The translations under genes and the position numbers were made by a program. The notes under the pieces are model-generated. The model did no database searches, was not told where the DNA came from, and was given only the letters and a program-made list of their open reading frames with translations. This document shows, piece after piece, positions 8,758-14,155 of a stretch of 16,645 nt of DNA (position 1 is the first letter of the stretch; each line of letters opens with the position of its first letter). Source of the stretch: an uncultured Candidatus Competibacteraceae bacterium (GTDB lineage: Bacteria; Pseudomonadota; Gammaproteobacteria; Competibacterales; Competibacteraceae); assembly GCA_937872125.1 (NCBI GenBank), contig CALMNY010000118.1:1-16645 (forward strand). The letters are read 5' to 3'.

Positions 8758-8780
8758 AAGGGGTGCCCGAAGGCGTTTTT

Positions 8781-10811
8781 TTAAGGGGGGGTGCCGGGTG
8801 TCTGGATCTGGGCCAGCGGGCGCCCGAGATCGAGACGGAAGGGCGGCAGGCCTTTCAGTAAGGACTGGCCATAGCGCCGGGTGGTCATCCGGTTATCGGC
8901 AATGATCACCATGCCGGTATCCGTTTCCTTGCGGATCAGCCGCCCCACGGACTGCATCAGCTTGACGCTGGTGGCCGGGAGGGTCATTTCCCGGAAGGGA
9001 TCCCGCCCCTGTTGTCGCAGCCACGTCGCCTCGGTAATCTCGACCGGATGGGTCGGGACCGAGAACGGCAGTTTGGCGATGACGACCGTGGCGCAGAGTT
9101 TGCCGGGGAGATCCACGCCCTCCGACATCGACTGCATCCCCAGGATCACGCTGAGCCGACCGTCCTGGATGTTCTCCGCGTGGCGGCGGAGCAGCTCGGA
9201 CTTGGGCAAGCGGTCCTGCACCAGCAACGCGGGACCCAGATCCCGCAGCAGGTCTTCCGCCTGGTTCATGGCCTGACGACTGGTAAAGAGCGTCAGCAGA
9301 CCCTCGCCCGGCCGCAACCGCGCCCGGATGAGCGCGCAGACCTCGGCGGTATGCCCCGGCGCATCCGGCGCGTTGGCCATCTGCGGCACGCACAGCACGC
9401 CTTGCTGGGCGTAATCGAACACATGCGGCAGGCGCAAGGTCCGTACATGGCCGCGAAGCCCACAGGTTTCGACAAAGCGGTCGAACGTCCCCATCGAGGT
9501 GATCGTCGCGGAGGCCAAGGCGGCCCCGGCCGTCCGGCGCCACAGCATTTCTTCCAGAAAGGCCGCCGCGCTGACTTCCGCCGCCCGCAGACGATGGCGC
9601 CACTGCCCATGCTCTTCCCGGCGATCGATCCAGCGCGCCGGCGGCGGCCCTGTTCCCGGGTTACGGGCACAGAACAACGCCAGCGCATTGCCGATCTGGG
9701 TGGCAATCCCCCCGATCTCCCCAATGACGGCATTCACCTCCTGGGCGACCAGGGGATCGAGCCGTCCGTCGCGGGCATCCTGCAATAAGGCCAGTCGCCG
9801 TTCCTGCAGGTGCTCCGCCAGTCGGCCACTCGCGGTCACCAGGGTGCGGGCCGTGGCCAGAAGTTCCCGCGGCACCACACCGGCGTCAAACAACCAGCGC
9901 GAGGGCGCGGTTCCCTGCCAGGGCGTGCGCACCAGGCACCGGGAGAGGGCTCCCAACGCCCGGGCCGTTTGCCCCAAACGCCACCATTCGGCAAACCCGA
10001 GCAGGAAACGCCAGCGGCGCAAGGCCGTGGACAACCGTTTCGCCGAGCGCCGGATTGCCAGCTGGGTATATTCCACCCCAAAGCCTTCCCGGGTGTTGCG
10101 TGCCTTCTCCGGCAAGCCATGCGCCTCGTCGACGACGAGCAGGCATTTTTCCGGTTCCGGCAACAACACGCCGGGGCCCGCCCGCAAATCGGCTACCAGC
10201 AGATCGTGGTTGGTCACCACGATATCCGCCTGCCGCACCGCCGCCCGGGCCTGTTCCGCGGGACATTCCGCGAACCAGGGACAGGCGCGGCCGATACAGT
10301 CCTGACTGGAGGCGGCGATGCCGGCCCAATCCACCCGCAGGTGACCGGGTACGGATTCCTTATCCCCAGCCCAGGTCCGATCGCGGAACGCCGCCAGCAA
10401 GTCGCGCACGGCGAGCGCGCTGGCGTTGTCCATCTTGAGCGGACAGGCATACCGGCTGCGGCCTTTGGCAATGGCCGTGGTGAACGACCAGCCGGTCCCC
10501 TGGGCCAACATCGGCAGATCGCGTTGCAGCAACTGCTCCTGCAACGAGATGGTCGAGACGGAAATGACCAGCCGCTGCTGGCGGGCGGTGGCGACGGCGA
10601 CGGCGGGAATGCCATAACCGAAGCTTTTGCCCAAACCCGTCCCGGCTTCAACCACCCCCACCCGCTCGTCCGTGTCCCCGGCGAGCACCCGCGACACCTC
10701 GGCAATCATCTCCAATTGTTGCCGCCGCGGGCAAAACCCGGGGATAACCGTTTTCATCCCGGCAAGACCGTCCTTGATCCGCCGCTTCATCCCCTCATCC
10801 AGATAATCCAT
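8781..10811 (-). CDS. dinG: DinG-type ATP-dependent DNA helicase with Fe-S cluster site
   Basis: A 676-residue superfamily 2 (XPD-like) 5'-3' DNA helicase. Start ATG at 10811 is fixed by GGAGG seven bases upstream; a longer frame to 10883 has no such site and begins inside a hairpin. Walker A GTGLGKS (57-63), DEAH box VVDEAH (226-231), and between them Cys123, Cys172, Cys177 and Cys183, the likely 4Fe-4S ligands, followed by DIVVTNHDLL. The C-terminal helicase half has LLTLFTSRQAM, GMQSMSEGVDLPG and the motif VI QSVGRLIRKETD. DinG relatives resolve R-loops, D-loops and G-quadruplexes and are often DNA-damage induced. It could be the chromosomal DinG/YoaA type or an accessory paralogue; no CRISPR type IV genes are nearby. 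It lies downstream of a 102-residue gene on the same strand, 102 bp away. Confidence 0.92.
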   Translation of the reverse strand: MDYLDEGMKRRIKDGLAGMKTVIPGFCPRRQQLEMIAEVSRVLAGDTDERVGVVEAGTGLGKSFGYGIPAVAVATARQQRLVISVSTISLQEQLLQRDLPMLAQGTGWSFTTAIAKGRSRYACPLKMDNASALAVRDLLAAFRDRTWAGDKESVPGHLRVDWAGIAASSQDCIGRACPWFAECPAEQARAAVRQADIVVTNHDLLVADLRAGPGVLLPEPEKCLLVVDEAHGLPEKARNTREGFGVEYTQLAIRRSAKRLSTALRRWRFLLGFAEWWRLGQTARALGALSRCLVRTPWQGTAPSRWLFDAGVVPRELLATARTLVTASGRLAEHLQERRLALLQDARDGRLDPLVAQEVNAVIGEIGGIATQIGNALALFCARNPGTGPPPARWIDRREEHGQWRHRLRAAEVSAAAFLEEMLWRRTAGAALASATITSMGTFDRFVETCGLRGHVRTLRLPHVFDYAQQGVLCVPQMANAPDAPGHTAEVCALIRARLRPGEGLLTLFTSRQAMNQAEDLLRDLGPALLVQDRLPKSELLRRHAENIQDGRLSVILGMQSMSEGVDLPGKLCATVVIAKLPFSVPTHPVEITEATWLRQQGRDPFREMTLPATSVKLMQSVGRLIRKETDTGMVIIADNRMTTRRYGQSLLKGLPPFRLDLGRPLAQIQTPGTPP

Positions 10812-10873
10812 CACGAGACCTCCACTGTCCCCGTGTCCAGGCACCTCCCGCCGGACTCCGGGGCTGTGCACGT

Positions 10874-10897
10874 CGCCGGTCATGTTCCTGACCGGCG
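10874..10897 (-). other. Strong intercistronic hairpin between the 102-residue gene and dinG
   Basis: Perfect 9-bp stem CGCCGGTCA / TGACCGGCG with a 6-nt loop. On the minus strand it begins 16 bases after the stop of the 102-residue gene and ends about 60 bases before the dinG start. No U-run follows, so it more likely sets mRNA stability or partial termination between the two genes than full termination. Confidence 0.5.
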
Positions 10898-10913
10898 CCG
10901 GTCGGGTGCGCGC

Positions 10914-11222
10914 CTAGTGGGCGAAGCGGAAGGCTTCGCGCAGGCGCCACAGCAGCGCGGGTCGGCTGCCCATCTGGTAGTACGCCTCCGCCTGGGCCAA
11001 GGCGACCTTGGCGTTGGCGATGGCGTCCGTGGGCGTCTGTCCCTGTGCCAACCTGGCTCCGGTGACCGGGTCACTGACGGTGTAGTCGTCGGCGTCGTCA
11101 TCGACGCTTTCGTGCAGGGCCAGTTCCAGGCCGTCAATGGTGACGGTCTCGGCGAGGACGCAGAGACCTTCGTTTTCCCGATAACGCTCGGGGTTGATCG
11201 CCAGTGCGACGATGGTTTGCAT
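10914..11222 (-). CDS. Hypothetical 102-residue acidic protein upstream of dinG
   Basis: Start ATG at 11222 is chosen for the GAGGAG site (11229-11234 on the plus strand) 6 bases upstream; a longer frame to 11294 lacks support. The protein opens with strand-like MQTIVALAINPERYRENEG, has an acidic centre (ESVDDDADDYTVSD at about 42-55) with PVTGARLAQGQT, and a helical end with A-x-A-x-Y-Y-Q-M-G and a basic terminus (LLWRLREAFRFAH). I do not recognise the family. No signal peptide or membrane segment. It sits 102 bp upstream of dinG on the same strand, separated by a strong hairpin, so it may be the first gene of a two-gene operon. Codon use fits real coding and the RBS is good. Confidence 0.7.
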   Translation of the reverse strand: MQTIVALAINPERYRENEGLCVLAETVTIDGLELALHESVDDDADDYTVSDPVTGARLAQGQTPTDAIANAKVALAQAEAYYQMGSRPALLWRLREAFRFAH

Positions 11223-11235
11223 GGTGAACTCCTCT

Positions 11236-11254
11236 GCTCCGCCGGGGGCGGAGC
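11236..11254 (-). promoter_or_regulatory. Leader hairpin touching the ribosome-binding site of the 102-residue gene
   Basis: Perfect 8-bp stem GCTCCGCC / GGCGGAGC with a 3-nt loop lies one base upstream of the GAGGAG ribosome-binding site on the minus strand. It could modulate ribosome access or mRNA decay. A function is inferred from position only. Confidence 0.4.
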
Positions 11255-11745
11255 GGACAGGGGCGCCTGTAACCCGGGATGGTGAGCGACCCATGAGCCA
11301 GGCTTACGCGTCGGAGGACCGAGGCGTAATTCTCATGAGTGATGGGCAGGAACGGCCGCGAGGACCGTTTGGGACGCGGGGCGAGACGACAGGGCGTCGG
11401 CCACAGAACCGGCTCCAGGGGAGCGGCGATCGCTGTTTGGGGACTGGTCAGCTACCAGGCGATCGAGGATCGCGGAAAAGGGGGGCGCACGGGCGGTCCG
11501 GCTCCCGAGAGGGGGAGCGCCTGACGGGCCCGGGAACGGGGGATGGACAGCACAGGGGGCGCCGGGCATGTGGCGCCGCCATCGCGGCACCCGGGTCCGT
11601 GGCCGGGGATGCGCGCGGCGGCGCGCGGGCCGGGAACCCGGCGGGCTGGCGGCGGAGGCCGGCCCGGGCGCTGGGTGTTGAGGCGGAGTTCAGCTCGCTC
11701 CGAGATCCGGTCACGGCCCGCGGCCGCGGGGCGCGCCCGGATCGA

Positions 11746-11772
11746 CCAAAACTATAGCACCCCGCAGGGGCG
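11746..11772 (-). terminator. Probable terminator of the PRTase/TRSP gene
   Basis: On the minus strand, a CGCCCC / GGGGTG stem (4 GC pairs in a row, one G-U, one more GC) with a TGC loop is followed by TATAGTTTT. It begins about 38 bases after the TGA stop. The tract is U-rich rather than pure U, so the call is moderate. Confidence 0.55.
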
Positions 11773-11809
11773 TGAGGTAGGGCCGCGTGGCGGGGGCGCG
11801 GGCCGGCCC

Positions 11810-12997
11810 TCAGCCCCAACGCCCGAGGTCGTCACGCAAGGTGGTGGCGGTCATGCCGGCGTGGGGCTGACTCGCCGCTTCGGGCGTCTCGTAGAGCGCC
11901 ACGGTCTGGTAGACGCGGGGATCGGGCGGGTTATACAGGTAATGGGGCTGCCCCGACAGATAGGGATCGGGCATGGCCTGCACCGCGGCAATGTCGCCGC
12001 CCGGGAGGAGGACGGTGCGGCTGGAACAGTGAAAATTGACCGGATAACCCTTGTCCGCGAGGCGCAGGGCGGCGAGATAGGGCTGCAGGACATACTCGCC
12101 GGTGCCGATGAGGGCGACCGCCGGCAGTTCCTGCCCCGCGGGCCCGGGTCCGCCGGCGACCAGGCGCAGGGCATTCAGCGGGGGCGCCAGGGGCAGCTGC
12201 AGCCCGCGCCGGCCCAGATGATCCGCGGCCAGCGGCGCCGGCCGGGGCGTGACCGGCGACGGGGCGGGGGGCGCCGGCGGCGCGCTGACCGGGTGCGGCT
12301 GATACGCCACGGTACCCTCCAGCAGGCTGCACCAGGTGAGCTGGGGCGGGCGGCGCGTCCGCCGTCCCCAGGCGTCCTGGACCCGTTGGGTGACGACCTG
12401 GCGGGCGGCATGGTCCAGCCAGTTGGTGAGGCTGAGCAGGATGATGCGTTCGGCGTCCAGGGGCAGCGCGCCGAGCCGCTCCGCCAGGTGGCAGAGCGGG
12501 TGCTCCGGGGTCAGGTGCTCGTCCGCCAGCACCAGGGTCCGGGCGTGAAAGAACGGCTCCTCGAACAGGCTCAGGGGGCGGTGAAGGTACTGTGCCGCCC
12601 CGGGCGCGCCGAGGTCCAGCAGCGGCTTGTCAGCAGCCGGCCGCGTGGTGGTGTGCTGGAAATACAGATCGTCCCGGTGTTGGGTCTGCGCCAGGGTGTT
12701 GGCCACCCCCCCCGCGAGCAGCGCACCGGCTTCGGCCAGCCCGAGGGCCCAGACGGGGCCGGGCAGTCCCTGGTGCGCGGGCCGCGCCAGCAAGCTGGCG
12801 CACAGGCGCATAAAGATGTGGCGCATCACGAGCGGGCGCGTCGGCCAATGACGACCGGTGACCTTGGCAATGAAGGCGTAGGGTTGCGGCGGCTCCGCCG
12901 CGGGCGCGATGCCCAACAGATTACCCAGCGCCAGCGTTTCCGCGGTCACCGCACAGGTGATCCGTCCGGACGGGAGGGCAAATACCACCTCAGACAC
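11810..12997 (-). CDS. Phosphoribosyltransferase-like protein with TRSP-type C-terminal domain (ter/stress-cluster family)
   Basis: A 395-residue protein starting at GTG (12997) with AGGAG 8 bases upstream. The N-terminal part (about 1-230) matches the PRTase_2 layout: PYAFIAKVTGRHWPTRPLVM (40-59), LGLAEAGALLAGGV (85-98), LYFQHTTTRP (111-120) and a loop TLVLADEH (154-161). A Pro-rich spacer (237-256) leads to a TRSP-like domain: ALIGTGEYVLQPYLAALRL (295-313), FHCSSRTVLLPGGDI (322-336), HYLYNPP (352-358), VALYETP (366-372). Relatives occur in tellurite-resistance/stress clusters beside ATP-grasp and HAD genes and are thought to make a nucleoside-like metabolite; that role is prediction. None of those partners is in this window. 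Oddities: the expected D-E-x-x-T-G-x-T PRPP loop reads ADEHLTPEHPL, and the TRSP tetrad reads SRTV, so catalysis may be altered. Confidence 0.8.
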   Translation of the reverse strand: MSEVVFALPSGRITCAVTAETLALGNLLGIAPAAEPPQPYAFIAKVTGRHWPTRPLVMRHIFMRLCASLLARPAHQGLPGPVWALGLAEAGALLAGGVANTLAQTQHRDDLYFQHTTTRPAADKPLLDLGAPGAAQYLHRPLSLFEEPFFHARTLVLADEHLTPEHPLCHLAERLGALPLDAERIILLSLTNWLDHAARQVVTQRVQDAWGRRTRRPPQLTWCSLLEGTVAYQPHPVSAPPAPPAPSPVTPRPAPLAADHLGRRGLQLPLAPPLNALRLVAGGPGPAGQELPAVALIGTGEYVLQPYLAALRLADKGYPVNFHCSSRTVLLPGGDIAAVQAMPDPYLSGQPHYLYNPPDPRVYQTVALYETPEAASQPHAGMTATTLRDDLGRWG

Positions 12998-13027
12998 GCG
13001 GCGTTCTCCTGCGGACGGGCGGGCGCG

Positions 13028-13044
13028 CCACGGTCATGCCGTGG
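13028..13044. promoter_or_regulatory. Inverted repeat upstream of the PRTase/TRSP gene
   Basis: Perfect 6-bp stem CCACGG / CCGTGG with a TCATG loop, about 30 bases upstream of the GTG start on the minus strand. It could be a leader hairpin or a protein-binding dyad. It contains GGTCATG, a word also present at the centre of the 30-bp dyad at 13322. Confidence 0.35.
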
Positions 13045-13321
13045 TCAAGTTCCGGACCGGAATAGGCATAAAACGCCTGGCGCTTCGTCACCGGCGACAG
13101 CATGGTCTGGACGGTTTTCTCCCTGCGTTACCCGGTGGAAAAAGGACCGGGACTGAACGCATAAAATCCCCCGTTTCCGCTGATTATGCAAGTCAGGGAG
13201 GGCCGTGGTCTGCGGGGGGCGGCAAGCCCCGGACTCCGCGCGCGTTCCGTGGATAACGTCAAGTATTATCGGAAGATTCACTCCGGCGCCGTGCGCGGAA
13301 ACGGCCGCGTGTCCGGCGGCG

Positions 13322-13351
13322 GGTCAGAATTGGTCATGACGATATCTGACC
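13322..13351. promoter_or_regulatory. 30-bp operator-like nested palindrome
   Basis: Outer arms GGTCAG (13322-13327) and CTGACC (13346-13351) are perfect inverted repeats. The inner 8-bp palindrome GTCATGAC (13333-13340) has exactly the same centre (13336.5). In all 12 of 15 base pairs match. Such a co-centred dyad is typical of a dimeric repressor or activator site. The binding protein is unknown; the neighbouring H-NS-like protein is not an obvious candidate because H-NS prefers AT-rich DNA over palindromes. Confidence 0.5.
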
Positions 13352-13361
13352 ACGTAACCGC

Positions 13362-13391
13362 TTGTTTTAGCGCCGAGATTCGCTGTAGCAT
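13362..13391 (+). promoter_or_regulatory. Weak candidate promoter for the H-NS-like gene
   Basis: TTGTTT (13362-13367) and TAGCAT (13386-13391) are separated by 18 bases and lie just downstream of the 30-bp dyad. Match to sigma-70 is only fair (3 of 6 and 4 of 6). The position 10 bases after the dyad is what makes it worth listing. Confidence 0.2.
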
Positions 13392-13511
13392 TGTGGCATT
13401 GATTACCTGCGGTTCCGGTCGTGATGAGCCTTCTTCCAGGTGCATGTTCGCCACGGCATTCCGGCGTGTATGCCGCTGTTCCTTTGGGAATTCGGCACGC
13501 GTTACCAGGGC

Positions 13512-13553
13512 GGAAGGTGGCCTTTTTCGTCAGGTAAGCGGTGCCTTCTTTTT
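13512..13553 (+). terminator. Attenuator-like pair of alternative hairpins in the H-NS-like gene leader
   Basis: The arm GAAGG (13513-13517) can pair with the adjacent CCTTT (13521-13525, 3-nt loop) or with CCTTC (13544-13548, larger loop). Each partner is followed by a run of T (to 13527 and 13549-13553). The element ends 42 bases before the H-NS-like start codon. Stems are short, so regulation by early termination is only suggested. Confidence 0.3.
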
Positions 13554-13595
13554 GCATTGAGTGCCGCGCACGTCGCGGCCTATCTGGAGACAGCG

Positions 13596-14024
13596 ATGGT
13601 GACGGAGAGTGAGCAGTCGCCGGCGGCGGGCGACGTCACGAGCGGGGAAGCCAGCCTACAGGCCAGCATTGCAGTGGGTCAGCAACGCCTGCTGGAGCAA
13701 CAACGCCAGCTGGTGGCACTGCAGAATCAGCACAAAGCGGCGTTGATCGGCGAATTGCGGACGCGGATTCGGCAAAGTCCCTACGACTACGTCGGCGTTC
13801 TCGAAGCGCTGCTGCCGAGCGGCTGGTTTCTCTCCCGACGCAAAGGCAAGTTGTATGAACGGCGGCGGGAGCCGCGCTGGCGGGTAAAAGGTCACCCCAG
13901 CTGCACCTATACCCAGGGGCGCTTTTCCCGGGAACTGCAGGAACACATGCGAGCCGCCGGTCTGGATCCAGCCGCGCGCGCGGATCGGCATTTCTTTGTC
14001 GCCAATCACATGGAGCGGATCTGA
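13596..14024 (+). CDS. H-NS-like nucleoid-associated DNA-binding protein
   Basis: A 142-residue protein; ATG at 13596 has GGAGA 5 bases upstream. Residues 1-20 are polar; 20-60 form a likely coiled coil (QQRLLEQQRQLVALQNQHKA) for dimerisation. The basic middle (RRKGKLYERRREPRWRVKG, about 81-99) leads into CTYTQGRFSRELQEHMRAAG (103-122), which lines up with the H-NS C-terminal domain T-W-T-G-Q-G-R-T-P...; QGR at 107-109 would be the minor-groove hook. Family members silence AT-rich, horizontally acquired DNA. The match is by eye and one residue shorter before QGR, so an unrelated basic coiled-coil protein remains possible. The gene is divergent from the PRTase/TRSP gene and 131 bp upstream of the large unknown gene. 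An AT-richer leader would suit self-control by an H-NS-like protein (inference). Confidence 0.6.
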   Translation: MVTESEQSPAAGDVTSGEASLQASIAVGQQRLLEQQRQLVALQNQHKAALIGELRTRIRQSPYDYVGVLEALLPSGWFLSRRKGKLYERRREPRWRVKGHPSCTYTQGRFSRELQEHMRAAGLDPAARADRHFFVANHMERI

Positions 14025-14071
14025 GCGCCCGGCGCCCGGGCGTGGACCCGCGGCGCCTGACCACACCCGGA

Positions 14072-14087
14072 CCGCGCCCGGGCGCGG
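14072..14087. repeat. 16-bp perfect palindrome
   Basis: CCGCGCCCGGGCGCGG is fully self-complementary. It lies in the 131-bp gap between the H-NS-like gene and the large unknown gene, together with the 10-bp palindrome CGCCCGGGCG (14033-14042) that begins 9 bases after the stop codon. No T-run follows; a 3'-end or leader structure is possible. Confidence 0.5.
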
Positions 14088-14155
14088 CCGCCGGGACGAG
14101 GGCGGGGGGCGGTCGCGCGCCCGCGCCTGAGCTGCTGACACGGGGGAGAGCCGCT

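Larger units (their letters stand above)
11223..11809. other. 587-bp intergenic region, no gene seen
   Basis: It lies between the 102-residue gene and the PRTase/TRSP gene, both on the minus strand. Open frames here are Gly/Arg/Pro-rich and unlike real proteins. Besides the leader hairpin (11236-11254) and the PRTase terminator (11746-11772) it holds a GCGATC/GATCGC hairpin (11459-11473), repeated GGCGATCG words near 11425 and 11458, and GC-rich inverted repeats around 11590-11680. It must contain the promoter of the 102-residue gene and dinG, but no clear -35/-10 pair is visible. Confidence 0.5.
12998..13595. other. 598-bp divergent control region, AT-richer than its surroundings
   Basis: It separates the minus-strand PRTase/TRSP gene from the plus-strand H-NS-like gene. 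Two lines counted by hand (13321-13440) are about 52% GC, against roughly 70% or more in flanking genes. Reading frames here look random. It contains several dyads listed separately, a 6-bp CGGCAT/ATGCCG hairpin (13454-13475), a GTCAAGTATTATC patch (13259-13271) and an ATTATG at 13183-13188 that would read CATAAT as a minus-strand -10. The length and composition suggest regulation or former insertion; no gene is supported. Confidence 0.6.

Noticed and set aside
8781..10811. CRISPR type IV CasDinG
   Set aside because: No csf genes or repeats nearby, and four Fe-S cysteines with overall layout fit ordinary DinG/YoaA.
10812..10883. Upstream extension of dinG by 24 codons
   Set aside because: GGAGG sits exactly ahead of the ATG at 10811; the longer start lies inside a hairpin.
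9810..11285. 491-codon plus-strand open frame opposite dinG
   Set aside because: Shadow of dinG; low-complexity product without motifs.
11543..13156. 537-codon plus-strand open frame opposite the PRTase/TRSP gene
   Set aside because: No domain, Gly/Arg/Gln-rich; the minus frame carries clear family motifs.
13186..13560. 125-codon plus-strand frame in the control region
   Set aside because: Product has no family likeness and no ribosome-binding site; the region is rich in dyads and T-runs, fitting regulation better.
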